A stretch of DNA of 64,000 nt from Acanthaster planci (taxonomy: Eukaryota; Echinodermata; Asteroidea; Valvatida; Acanthasteridae): positions 240,341 through 304,340 of the forward strand of contig NW_019091478.1 of NCBI RefSeq assembly GCF_001949145.1, in the 5' to 3' direction. Shown here in pieces: positions 1-10,541 of the stretch. A program made the translations under genes and the position numbers. How positions within the stretch are numbered: the first letter of the stretch is position 1; every line of letters starts with the position of its first letter. The notes beneath the pieces are model-generated. The model made no database searches and was not told the DNA's origin. It saw only the letters and a list, made by a program, of their open reading frames with translations.

Positions 1-673
1 CACTTTTGGCCACACCTTTGGAGAAGTAACTTGTAACAGGCACGGGCCAACGAAAATCAAGCAAGTTTGACCAATTACACTTTTGTGGATTTCAGTCAAG
101 ACAGAATTACATGTATAAGTGACAGCAATATTTTGGAAAAGTATTGAAAATGACATTTTTTTCGAATTTCAAATGAATTCATCAAAAAGGCCTATCAAAT
201 AGCTCCACATCGTTTCCAGAAATTGAGGTTCCACGAGGTACTTAAAATGATATTTCAGGGCTAGTGCTGGAGCCCGAGCACCCGAATCCTTACGCGAATC
301 TCATTAGCATCGTGTGATACCCCTGGCTAAATGCTTCGTACACTGTTTTGCTACTCTACACTCCGTGATATCAGAAGTAACCAGAAATCATTCTGAAGAC
401 ATTCATGTGCAAAAAACGATTCTTTTTCTTTTTATCGGCAACTGACTAATGGAAAGCTGTGCTGTGTTTTCAGAGATTTTGTTTCGGACTTGTTGATGTA
501 GGGTTCGGGTAACCCTCCCCTAATGGAACCAAAAGTTACTGCCTTGGATGACCAACCGGAAAATACAACATGTAGGAATTTCTGCACCAATCAAAAGTGT
601 CAAAGCTAAACACACTGGATGACATTTTTTTGGCTAAAGCTTGTCTTTGCGAGCAGGTATTTTAAGTACCAGG
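1..673. other. 3' flank of the SDR gene, no coding feature seen
   Basis: AT-rich sequence downstream of the stop codon of the minus-strand dehydrogenase gene. It should include that gene's 3' UTR, but I could not see a canonical AATAAA on the minus strand close to the stop, so the transcript end is not placed. No repeat or ORF of note was recognised. Confidence 0.5.
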
Positions 674-948
674 TCAGTCTTTCTTTAAAAGAGGATTGGG
701 ATTCTTGAGCAGCTCCTCGCGGGCTTCAGGTTTCACCATGACCTGCATCAGTGCTTCCAGGAGGCGGGGGGCCGAGTCCCTCAAGAGCAGCACGAGCAGA
801 GTCTGGTGCAAGGGATAGTAGACCTCGCGTTCCCTGTTGGCGGTTCCCGTCATGATGCGGTAGGCGGTCTCGGAGGGCATGGTCACGTAGGCATTTGTGC
901 GAACCATGCCCTTGACACTGTCTATTGCATTCTGAGTGGAGATTGCGC
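674..948 (-). CDS. SDR gene exon 6 (C-terminus)
   Basis: 275 nt including the TGA stop at 676-674. Encodes GAISTQNAIDSVKG, then VTMPSETAYRIMTGTANRER, EVYYPLHQTLLVLLLRDSAP, and ends NPNPLLKKD. The GAI start continues the substrate-binding segment after the last core strand, and the EVYYP motif matches the C-terminal region of 11-beta-HSD1-like enzymes. Acceptor TGTACAG. Confidence 0.88.
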
Positions 949-3900
949 CTGTACACAAAGAGACCCGAGGAGCAAGGTCAGTTCAGTAGACTTTATCCAA
1001 GAGTCGGCGTTAATTGCCTGGAAATGCTGACTTGGATTCGAATCAGACTAAGGGGCAATTTGTTTTCGACTTGAGATTTGACTTCCAAATGAGAAATACA
1101 GCGACATTTGTTTAAAATTAACAATGCACAAGAAAAATGAATTAAGGAATTAAACCAATAAAGGGTAGTGGGAACCACTGTAGGAGTTTGCCTGCGCATG
1201 CGCATATCAAATATAGCCGAATTGTCCAAAAAGATTCGGAACTTCGGGCTGAACACCGTCAAAAAGATTGGATATTTTTAAACGCGGATGCTTTAGAAAT
1301 TTGGATACTTTCTCAATTCGGATGCTTTCTCAATTGGAATGGAATGAGATTTCGGGTAAAATGCGTGCGCCGAATGACAGCTTTTCGTTGGGAAAAGTGT
1401 TCAAATATTTAAAATGTATTCGGAGTCAACAATTTTATTCCAATATTAAAAAATGACCATAAAAATTCGTTTCAATCTCGAGAAAATGTTGGATTTTTTG
1501 TACAATCTTATTCGAATTTGGAAAACATGTTCACTCGTCACGAATTAGAAAATATGTTCCGTCTATACAAATTCATCCGCTCTTTAAAAATTCATTCGAA
1601 TCTAGAAAACATGTATGGCATCTTTAAAATTTTAAAATTTAAAAAGTTTTTTAAAGACGCATTCCAAAAGTAAAAAAATACGATCTTTTTAAAATGGTAT
1701 TCGTTTAAAAATACATTCGATTAAAAAAAACACGTTCGATTTAAAAAAAAAAGCATTCCGTTTTGCCAAGACATGTTTCAATCTTTATGACCCGATTTCT
1801 GCTTCATAAAAGTGCCCAGCTGAAAAAAAATAATGAAAGAGGGGCCTTCGAGCAAAATTGGCTCAGGTGTACATCTGACTTTATGATTTGGGCTCTTACC
1901 GAGAACAAACATGGTCACAGAAACTTCAATGTTCTGCAGCTGGAACTCTTGTCGTAGCGTATCAAAAAATCCGTGGAGGGCAAACTTGGCTGGACAGTAA
2001 TTTGTTGCAAACAGAAGACTTACTTTTCCTGATCGAACAAAAGAAAGACTTCAGGGAAAAATGTAGTCAATTGATACGCACGTGCTGATGAATAGCCCAA
2101 CAAGGTAGGGAGCTTCACTAACTTTTACTTCAGGATGTGTTGTGAAACATGAGGTCTTTTTCAGCAAGATTTTGATTTCAGGCAATTTCCTGGCCCCTTA
2201 ATCTCAACCAGATAAGAATAAAATCGTCTTTCGATCCTTGTTTCCATGGTCATAAAAAATAGGTTGCCTGAAGTTTAGATTTAACTGATCAAAAATGCCT
2301 CGAAGCTGCTTATTTCACAGAATTTCTTATTATATTTCGAAATAAATCTTGCTGAAAAATCTCACGACGCACAACTTTTTCAACTTCAACAGAAAAAAGG
2401 ACAAAAAAAATTTGTGTACAAACAAGAGCTCTTTTGGATGTTTGACCTGACACGTCATGAAGTCAATACAGCTATAACACCGAATTATGAACAGCACCTT
2501 ACAAACCGGACCTTAATTCTCTGGATATTACATACACTAAGCTCCCCTTTAGGCCTATGATGATGTCATCACAACGGTACTTCAATTTCCCGAGGCAACA
2601 TGGATAATGTTAATACCATATTGGACCTGTAGTTGTGTACGTATAGGCCTTAGATACATGCCCGTTAAATTTACGTCACAAGGCTATTGATGACGTCATA
2701 ATAAAAATAACTTCATTTTTCACCTTTAATATGTCCCTGTATAAGTATCTCCAACGTTTTCATCCCAATGCGACTTGAACTACAAAGGATTAATAGCTTT
2801 GCGTATTTTTACCATGACGTCACTTGACATGTGATGACGTAATCATAACTTTTTTCAGTTCTTATCTATAACACCAAGTGCATATATACCAAGTTTAAAC
2901 CAAATCGTACCTTTACTTTTGTAGATATTGGTGTCTGAAAATGAAACTTTGACATGAAGTCACGTGACAAGCGATGACTTTTCATGACATTACCTCAGTT
3001 TTCAATGTAACACTTCCCTGTCTATGTCAATGTCTAGTATAAACCCAGTATAGGGTTCGTATTTCTGTACATCGGTTTCTGAAAAGTTCACCTTTAAAAT
3101 GACCTCAATTGACACTCGATGATGTCATCTTGACAAAAATCTTTACAGACCATCGTTTGCTGATTGTTGACGTATGTGTCAAGTTTGATGAGGCAAATCA
3201 GGTTTAGTACGAAAACGCAAAGTGGATGGGTGGAAAAATCGATTAACTTGAAGTAAAAACACTGATATATTGGTTATCGGGAAACAATCATGTGCTGGGT
3301 TTCTGTTTTGATTTTGGTGAAATTGTGGAGAGGGCAATTCGATTTCATTAAAAAAAAATGTTTGGTGACCTATAGCTTGCCTCTCCTCATCCCGATATTA
3401 CCTACTTTTGTATTTTGGGAAAGCTACTCTCGCGGAAAATGCATTTTCCATCCCAGGACACGTTTTTTGCCCCGTGAAAATCGCTCTCTCCCCTGCGCAA
3501 TCACGCCTTTTTGTCGTCTTAACTGCATGCAAAGGTTCCTTTACTAAAAAACATTCAGCGGTCTGTTTACGACATTCGTTGCTGATTTTCCAAAATCGTC
3601 GCACCACAAAAAGCTTACAAGGCGAGTGTGATAATCTAGGGGAAGGTGTCTTTCTTTTCATTGTACCATCAAACGAGCAAAAACACTGGCTGTTTAAAAG
3701 TTCAAAATCCAAGCAGTCACAAGCACCTGCACCAGACGAGACGATGCCGATACTTCCCTTGCTCTCTGCTAACATCGGTGTGGCAAATGTTGCCAGGCTC
3801 ACGTAAGCGTGGAAGTTGACGTCCATTGACTATGAACAAGAGGTTTATGGACAAAGAGAAGGACATTTTGTTTCTATTTTGTTTAAGGGGATCTTTGGCA

Positions 3901-6900
3901 GAATACCGTATAATTTTCCTTGAAGGACTTGGTCTTACGATCAGTATAGTAACTAGTGTCGAACACAATGAACGGTGTGCGGTTGTGAATAAAAAACCTT
4001 AAGAGACTTTTGAAAGAACTGTCTTAGTTAACCTTATTTTCAACTTTTGCTCTATGTTTCAAAGGTCCGTTATCATCTTTTTGGTTTTTATGCCAATGGT
4101 TATTTCCATATTCATGGAAACTTCATAACTGTGAAGAAATGACCAGGCATCAGTCCCTTTCTTAGAAATGTTTTGGTAAGTAAATTCTGGGTTGAAAATT
4201 TTAATAGATTAATAGAAAAACCTATGCACAGAATTATGCCTTCCCTGGATGACATCACACCAACGGCGCCCTCCATTGTCCAGGAAAGCATATATTTGGG
4301 TGTTGAAAAAATTGTATTCTTTAATGCATTAAACCAAATAGAAGTGTAAAAGAGTTTTCATACATTGAAGAAGAGTATAGAGATGCAGAAAAAAATGTGA
4401 TTAAAAAAAACGCATTGCAGCTGCACTTCAAAAAATGGGTGCTTTACAAGGCAAGATGACTTCATTAATATGGAAACGTCCTACATTTGATGTGCACGTA
4501 CACTTCTTAACTTAGCCAGCCCTCCCGACCACACTGACATTGAGCTGTAGGCAACGTGGTTCAGGATGAGATGGTCCAGGCCACCAAACCTCGCCTTAGC
4601 CTCGTCAATCAGCCTCCTGGTGTCGTTCTCTTTGCTCATGTCGAGTGCAAGGTAAAATGCCTCCTGGGCTCCTAGCTCTTTGCACTTGGAAACCACCTAG
4701 GGAGACGATCATACGAACAGAGGAACGGGATTTAGTCTGCATTCTTTGGTAGGGAATCTCAGAGCAGCAACCTTTGGGCCACTCTAAGTTACTGATTGCA
4801 TCTTTGTATGTCAGTATAAACGTATACAACGCATAGCTGATTTATTAGAGCACCGGTCTGGTCATCTAAAAACATAAAGGGTCATGCACGTGCGTCACTT
4901 CAAGTTGGCCTTATTTTTGCAACTCAATGCACGTTCTGATACTAAAGAGCTGGGGTGTCTGACGACTTTGCAGTGGGGGGGGGGGTAGAATCTACCCCTA
5001 AGATATTGGCTGACCAATCTGTTTCATCTCGGTTGATCTTTTGAAACTAGGCGTGTGAATATTCAATTCACTCCAACATGGGGTTTGTTGTACCAGTCAA
5101 TCCTAGTTCACACACATTCGTATCCACCTCAATCGATCGATCGATTTAAGGTGAAACAACCGACCACTATCCTTTAAGGCAAAGTAAAAAGAAACCTTTG
5201 AATGCGTGTTGAGCGTCCTCGCCTGCTTCTTTTCGCGAAGGCCGCCGAGATTTGCCTATTTTCATGTTCAGGCAAATAAGGTGGACCCCCCCAAAAAGGT
5301 CAAGCAATCCATCAGAAAACAAAGTAGGCCTACTGATGAGTCAAAACTTCTTTAATTAATACTTCATACTGTCAGTGTATTTTCGCGTCATTTGCAGACG
5401 CATGATCATTATCCGAGACCACCAGTGTAGTTTGTCCCCGGTAACACTGTCCAGCGGACACAGTAACCTTGGTAGAAATGTCCCCCGGACCCTTTAATTT
5501 TGTCCCCCTCTAAGTTATTCTGTTCCCTCCAGACAAGTTAGTCCCCCGGGTTTGCATTTAAAAGGTTTTCTGGTACATTTTGATGAAAAGTAGCTTTAAT
5601 TAAAAAAAACTTGGGTCAGAAATGTGTCATTCTGAGGTTCGGATCGTGATTGGTGGTGATTTTTCGAATGGCCGCCATCAGGTGTGCGCGTGTGCGCAGC
5701 GGAGTTCAACATGACCGTCCTATACGAGCGCGGTATAGCTTCGCATGAACCGCCCACACTGTCTGTCATGATTTTTCCTGTGGTTTTATGTATTCATTGT
5801 GAGCTAGCACGAAGCCCTCTTTGGAGAGCTGTTGCAATCAGTTCCGTCATCAGTTCATTTGTTTTTAGGCCTATTTTCATCGTTTCTATTTTCAAAAATG
5901 GGTACATTTAAATACACATTTTTGTGTTTAGGGGAACTTTTTGCAACTGTGCGGCGATTTTTGAACTTCCAAGTTCTGTGTTGTTTACTCTGTAAACATT
6001 CATGTATGTTAACATTAAACAAAACGTTTCTTATAGCCTATCAATGGGACATAACACTTGTGGATTCTACAAACTCAAACAGAGAATGGCACCCACCTTG
6101 TGTATAAAAAACAAAAATAAAAGGCCCCTCCTCCTTTGTTGGAAACGTGAAACCCGGATGCTGAACATACGTGTACTTTGTTCACATGGCCTCTCCAGGC
6201 GAAATGTGAAATAGCGCATGCTCAACTTTGTGAGCCTCCACCCAAATGTTTAGTCCCTCCCCCTTCCTAATAAAGTTGAGTTTGTATATTCAATTCGCCG
6301 TGAGCAGAAGCACCCCCTTCTCGGTTGAAAAGAGACACGTTGGTCGGGGGTGTTCATTTTGCTGGTAGCAACGCGACCGTAACGCGTGCATTTCATAGTC
6401 GTTTGTGAACCAGAGACGTGCATTTCTGACTAAAGGAGCCTCCGTTGCTAGGAAAATTGCGCCATCTCTTGGTCTGGCTCGGTTCTCATTACCTGTTGTA
6501 ACACGACGCCTCTGCGTGCTGTGATGAGAACCCTCGCCCCAAGCCTGGCATACTGGTAGGCTATCTGCTCCCCTATACCCGTGCTAGCACCGGTGATGAC
6601 CACTCGCTTGCCATTTATACTTGCTAGAAAAGAAAAAAAATCAAGACTCGGGGAATCGTTTGAGAGATTAATTGTGCCTGTTGCACTAAATGCACACATA
6701 CATGTGTGTCAATTTTATACACATGCAAAAGAGAAGCCGCTAAAGCAGGTATTGTACTTTCTTACGCAACATGAGCAGAAACCCGGTCGGTGTTATGTTC
6801 ATGCTACTCCACAACAACGATGTAGCAGCCAGCCAGTGACATCATATCCAACAAGATAGGCTAGAATGCACAGTCTCAACGCGGTATCATTGGAAAAATA

Positions 6901-9590
6901 ACTCGTTTTTTTTAACTCGATGGTTTATCGAGGGAGTGCGCCATTTCCCCAGTCTAACCACATGTTCTATATTTGTGACCGCGCGGAATTCCGTTATCGC
7001 ACGCGTGTTTAAACGAGTTTTACCCTTCTTTCAACTGCTTAGGCTACCCTCCGAAGCACTTCAACGCGTTTCTGTCAATGGCCTGTCGGAGAGGGTTGAA
7101 ATCCATCCAACAGAGGTCGAAGGCCAGTTCATACTTTGTGAATGATAATGCTTCCGGCATTAAAGCTGAACATTAAATGAATTTCTCTGCAAACATTCAA
7201 TGCTACCCCATTCGCTTAGCTTTTATATTTCCACCAGATATATGCCACACATACAACCTGCTCCTTGGGTGCAAGAATTTTTACATTCAGAAGTGGAGGC
7301 AGAGTATTTTTTGATTCTCTCCGACTTATCTTTCCGAGTTCCAATGACACATGGAGATTGGAATGGCTCTCTCTTTGCCGAAAAGTGTATCCTCGTCTGG
7401 TTAGGAAAGTTTGCCGTGAGGCCCTTTCCAACCCCAGAACAACAATCAAGGCACTTCAAGACAACTTGGGTAAGATGAGCATCATCAAGGTTTCTATGCG
7501 GACAATCCGCCGCACACTGCACAAGGAAGGGCTACATGGGCTTTGTCCAAGAAAGACCCCTCTCCTCACTCACAGGCATCGAAAAGCTCGACTCGCATTT
7601 GCGAGAGGGCGCTGAGACAAGGATCAAAGTTTCTGGTCATCAGTTCTATGGTCAGACGAGATGAAAATGGGGCTGTTTGGCCACAGGGATGTTTCCTTGG
7701 TTTGGCGCAAGAAGGGAGAAACATTCAACCCAAAGAACACTGTGCCGAACGTGAAGTTTGGAAGTTGTGGGGTTGTTTCTCTGCAAGTGAACCTGACAAT
7801 CTCTTAAAAGTGGAAGGAATTATGAAGAAGGAGTAGTGCACCCAGATTCTGCAGGACAATTTCAAGCAGAAAATCTCCATCTTGGCCCCAACTGGACATG
7901 GTACCAACGGGACAATGATCCTAAACACACGGCAAAGTCAGTCGAGATATTGTTCAGGATTAACAACGTGGAGGTGCTACCACGGCCAAGCCAAAGCCTA
8001 GATACGAATCCATCAAAAACATGTGGAAACCCTCAAGTCCAAGGCGCATGCATGCCCGAAGGCCCTCCACCCTGAAAGAGCTGGAGGTTTTCGACAAGGA
8101 AGAATGGGCCAAGATTCCCGTGGAGCCAAACCCTCATGAACTGTACAAAAACTGCCTGGGTGCTGTAATCAAGAAGGGCTTCGTAATTGACTATTAACTG
8201 TGTATTAACTCTTATAGGTAAAGGGTGTGAATAATTCTGAACATGTCAGAATTTAAACAATGTGGCATTTTCTTTGTTATGCAAATGAGGTAAAACCAAA
8301 GACATTAGTCATTTTTACCCGAAAGCTAAAAGTATTGAACTATGGCCCAAACACTATCAGCTTACCTTTCATTCTTTAGAAAAACACACAAAAACCTAAA
8401 ATTTATAAGGGGTGTGAAAAATTTTGTTGTTAACTGTATGAGGAGACACCATTCACAGCGAGAATGGGTTATACTTCCTGGCCTATTGAATCAAACATGG
8501 TCATGGTAATAGGANNNNNNNNNNNNNNNNNNNNNNNNNNNNNNNNNNNNNNNNNNNNNNNNNNNNNNNNNNNNNNNNNNNNNNNNNNNNNNNNNNNNNN
8601 NNNNNNNNNNNNNNNNNNNNNNNNNNNNNNNNNNNNNNNNNNNNNNNNNNNNNNNNNNNNNNNNNNNNNNNNNNNNNNNNNNNNNNNNNNNNNNNNNNNN
8701 NNNNNNNNNNNNNNNNNNNATCTTTTTGTGGGTTAACCAATTACATTTTTAATTATTCCCACAAAACAAAATCACCCCCCAAAAAGTGATTTTTCCGAAA
8801 TCTGATTGCAGCCATTTTTCAAGTGGCAACCCTCAGTCAACTCTCTCGGGCACTTAGGACCATTTTTCAACCGTAGTTTTCAGCCCTTCTGCCCTCATAT
8901 GAAAGCTCAAAGACCCAGGGAGTTGATCCTGACAACGATTTACACAATCTCACCATTTTGGGGGCCAAACAATCTCCTTTTTCAAAAGATACTGTGGGGG
9001 CACTTTTAATGCTATGAGCTGGTCAGAAATTCTCACTTGAATTAGTGGTCTGCACCCTGACAACAACACACATTGACTTTCGTAACACTTGGATATGACC
9101 GGCTGATTTTAGCCATCTTCCAGTTATGTCCAAAAAGATCGCTTTACAGCCCTATAGTAACTACATCTAAGCCTATATATTTAGTTGCGAGTACCATCCT
9201 CGGATCATGACTAAATGCTTCAAGAGGGTTTCACAATTCGCACTCCTGGGTACTAAGAGTACTCATGGCCATAAACTGCAACCCACTGGCAGCGAATAAT
9301 GGTTGTAGATACTGTCGGGCGAGATCGGCAAATTTGCACTATGGCCTGATTGCTCAGCGCGATCCGTCGATTCTGCGGAAAATTTGCAACTGTCCTTCCA
9401 TTTTTTGAAACAGTTTTTCACAACTGTGAATGAGCATGAAAAGGTTACTGGCTGATGGCAGCCTATCGACTAATCGTGCAAATATCGACAACATTTAACG
9501 TCTTTCTGTACCTGGATCAAATCTGTCAACGAGGAGGAATCCAACGTAGCCAACAACCACGCCAAGAAGTAAATATTTTGTTAGGCCCAT
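674..9590 (-). CDS. 11-beta-hydroxysteroid dehydrogenase 1-like SDR, six exons
   Basis: Classical short-chain dehydrogenase/reductase of the HSD11B1/HSD11B1L group, NADP(H)-dependent membrane enzymes that interconvert hydroxyl and keto groups on steroids or other carbonyls. Exons on the minus strand: 9590-9512, 6623-6493, 4696-4502, 3829-3727, 2028-1900, 948-674 (912 nt, 303 codons plus stop). All junctions are GT-AG and all phases agree. The protein starts with a hydrophobic signal anchor (residues 6-21, after Lys5). It then has the cofactor loop TGASTGIG (37-44), LDHLILNH in the position of the NNAG motif, Asn140 in MDVNF, Ser167 (VSSGAG), and Tyr180/Lys184 in YCPAK. Ser-Tyr spacing is 13 residues, as in human 11-beta-HSD1. 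Length is close to the family's usual 290-300. The N-terminal anchor suggests an ER membrane location. The true substrate cannot be told from sequence; other members of the same SDR subgroup remain possible. Confidence 0.9.
1490..1640. repeat. degenerate short AT-rich repeats in SDR intron
   Basis: Within the intron between exons 5 and 6, a motif like ATTCGAATYTRGAAAACATGT recurs in imperfect form near 1510, 1541 and 1593. It is surrounded by poly-A/poly-T rich sequence. This looks like a decayed tandem repeat; no coding signal. Confidence 0.35.
1900..2028 (-). CDS. SDR gene exon 5 (catalytic YxxxK)
   Basis: 129 nt, phase 1 to phase 1. Encodes GKVSLLFATNYCPAKFALHG and FFDTLRQEFQLQNIEVSVTMFVL. 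It carries catalytic Tyr180 and Lys184; the usual YSASK is YCPAK here. GKV aligns with the conserved glycine-lysine after the catalytic Ser in the 11-beta-HSD1 group. Acceptor ATCAG, donor GTAAGA. No ATG-initiated minus-strand reading frame marks this exon; it was found by following the splice phase from exon 4. Confidence 0.85.
2550..3150. repeat. ~140-bp degenerate tandem repeat with CRE-like palindromes
   Basis: A core GATGAYGTCAT-like motif recurs at about 2559, 2689, 2833, 2973 and 3118, i.e. with spacing of 130-145 bp. Several units are followed by ATAAC or CATGAC, then a phrase similar to CAAGTTTAAACCAAATCG. Full TGACGTCA palindromes occur at 2691-2698 and 2815-2822, and TGACGTAA at 2835. 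The array lies in the SDR intron between exons 4 and 5. Individual units are strongly diverged. Confidence 0.6.
3727..3829 (-). CDS. SDR gene exon 4 (catalytic Asn and Ser)
   Basis: 103 nt, phase 0 to phase 1. Encodes SMDVNFHAYVSLATFATPML, then AESKGSIGIVSSGA and the first base of a Gly codon. Asn140 and Ser167 of the catalytic tetrad lie here. The donor follows GCAG and reads GTGCTT. A longer open frame runs on into the intron but diverges from the family there. Confidence 0.85.
4502..4696 (-). CDS. SDR gene exon 3
   Basis: 195 nt, phase 0 to phase 0. Encodes VVSKCKELGAQEAFYLALDM, then RFGGLDHLILNHVAYSS and SVWSGGLAKLRS. The LNH stretch replaces the usual NNAG, exactly as in vertebrate 11-beta-HSD1, and is a good subgroup marker. 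Donor GTACGT, acceptor CCTAG. Confidence 0.88.
6302..6492 (-). repeat. ~191-bp dispersed repeat abutting SDR exon 2 donor (copy C)
   Basis: Read on the minus strand, this matches 62294-62485 over its whole length and 11128-11245 in part. Shared phrases include GACCAAGAG, AGCAACGGAGGCTCCTTT, CTGGTTCAC, ATGAAATGCACGCGTTACGG and GGGGGTGCTTCTGCTC. Its first bases (GTAATGAG) are at the same time the 5' splice site of SDR intron 2. Confidence 0.75.
6493..6623 (-). CDS. SDR gene exon 2 (NADP(H)-binding TGASTGIG)
   Basis: Encodes SINGKRVVITGASTGIG and continues through ARLGARVLITARR, the first beta-alpha-beta unit of the Rossmann fold. TARR (basic after the second strand) favours NADP(H) over NAD(H), as in 11-beta-HSD1. 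The acceptor has a good pyrimidine tract (TTTCTTTTCTAG). The donor GTAATGAG coincides with the first bases of a dispersed repeat (6302-6492). The exon ends in phase 0 after LQQ. Confidence 0.88.
7385..8441 (+). pseudogene. Tc1/mariner transposase fossil, 5'-truncated and frameshifted
   Basis: Three reading frames together give the second helix-turn-helix and DDE domain of a Tc1-type transposase. They show RKVCREALSNPRTTIKALQ with TIRRTLHKEGLHG, then the first catalytic Asp in LWSDE (about 7650), the second in RDNDPKHTAKS (about 7910), and the C-terminus EEWAKIPVEPNPHE to KGFVIDY with a stop at 8195-8197. There is an in-frame stop after the first Asp region and at least two frameshifts. At the third acidic position the motif reads IKNMW instead of IENLW, so the catalytic Glu is lost. 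The first HTH is missing. A likely right terminal inverted repeat ends TTGTTGTTAACTGTA at about 8441; no left end was found. Non-functional relic in the SDR intron between exons 1 and 2. Confidence 0.8.
8515..8719. other. assembly gap (run of N)
   Basis: About 205 undetermined bases inside SDR intron 1, directly after the transposase fossil and directly before a dispersed repeat. The gap probably marks repeat-induced assembly failure. Confidence 0.95.
8728..9060 (+). repeat. ~330-bp dispersed repeat, copy 1
   Basis: Starts GGGTTAACCAATTACATTTT and contains CATTTTTCAACCGTA, CCCTTCTGCCCTCA, GATTTACACAATCTCACC and ATTTTGGGGGCCAAACAATC, ending about CTGCACCCT. The same phrases occur in the same order at 14155-14475. 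No coding capacity was recognised; family unknown. Confidence 0.8.
9512..9590 (-). CDS. SDR gene exon 1 (start codon, membrane anchor)
   Basis: Starts at ATG 9590-9588 and encodes MGLTKYLLLGVVVGYVGFLL followed by VDRFDP. This is a single hydrophobic segment typical of the N-terminal signal anchor of 11-beta-HSD1-like enzymes. The exon ends in phase 1 at a GTACAG donor; joined to exon 2 it creates the Ala codon of DPASINGKR. The reading frame stays open upstream, so a longer N-terminus is formally possible, but this Met gives the family's usual anchor length. Confidence 0.85.
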
Positions 9591-10541
9591 TTGGGAATTA
9601 GTAAGTGACCTTATAGGACACAAATAAATGCCAGACAAGACACGGCGAAACTGAAAACAGCCTATGACGTGTAGAGAAGTGCACTGACACACACACCTAC
9701 AACACAGATTTGCCGATGACATTGCGCTATTGCAAACTCGACCTTTGGAGCTTGTAGTTCATCTATGGTGCAAGTCTCATGGCGTACTCTGTTGGCCTAT
9801 CCAGGCGATCCTTTTTACTGATGGTAGGCATACATGGAAAGCCTATTGTTGGCCCACAGTTGAACGCCGCCCCTTGTTCTCCAACGAACCGGAATTAAGG
9901 GCTGGCTGTCATCGTCCTTGCCCACCACTTGAGAGTATTTTCCTCCCGAGGGCGCATCTCTATAAATATTCGAAACCACTTGCAGGTCTGCATTGGTCGA
10001 ATTGTGATCCAATAAGATAGCTTTCGTCGATATTTTTTTAAATAACACGTACACTAGAGTTCTGGCAGCCTCAAAATGGGGGGGGGGGTTTAAAATCAAG
10101 TGAAGCCAGCTTGACAAAGAGGATAGGTACCAGTAAGCAATAATGTATTAAACAGCTGTACGAATAGACATAGTACCAAGACGGACATCCCATGCGTACC
10201 GGTTACTTCATGAATCTAGGCACCCCTAAAATATACGTGCACGTGATGAGACTTTTCCGGTGCATGCGCCAATAAAAGTTTCACGGCGGCCGATATTCTA
10301 GGCTTCGTCTCTGATGTCGAAACTACTTAACTGCAAGCCAGAAATGCTCAAATTAAATGAAAAAAAAATGTCAGTCTTTCTTTGGGTCGATAGCACTTTT
10401 TTCTCTGTTCCAGTGGCAAGATATGGCACATCAAAGAGCTATACAATTTCAAATAAGCGGTAAAAACATCAGGCTAAACCGGAAATGAAGACTAAGCCGA
10501 TCGAAGAGTGACCCCTGACCCGTCGGCTACCCTCTTACTAT
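9591..10541. other. 5' flank of SDR gene, no feature recognised
   Basis: Region upstream of the SDR start codon. It presumably holds its promoter or a non-coding first exon, but I see no clear TATA box or initiator. A 12-base G run occurs at about 10079-10090. Confidence 0.4.

Noticed and set aside
3398-3826. 142-codon minus-strand frame
   Set aside because: Only 3829-3727 is SDR exon 4; the frame then runs past a GT donor into intron and loses family similarity.
4972-4986. Poly-G tracts (also near 10079, 13960, 25549, 29908, 39941, 57843) as G-quadruplex regulators
   Set aside because: Most are parts of MITE-like repeats or simple homopolymers; nothing links them to gene control.
8464-8740. 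Open frames spanning the N run on both strands
   Set aside because: They are artefacts of translating undetermined bases.
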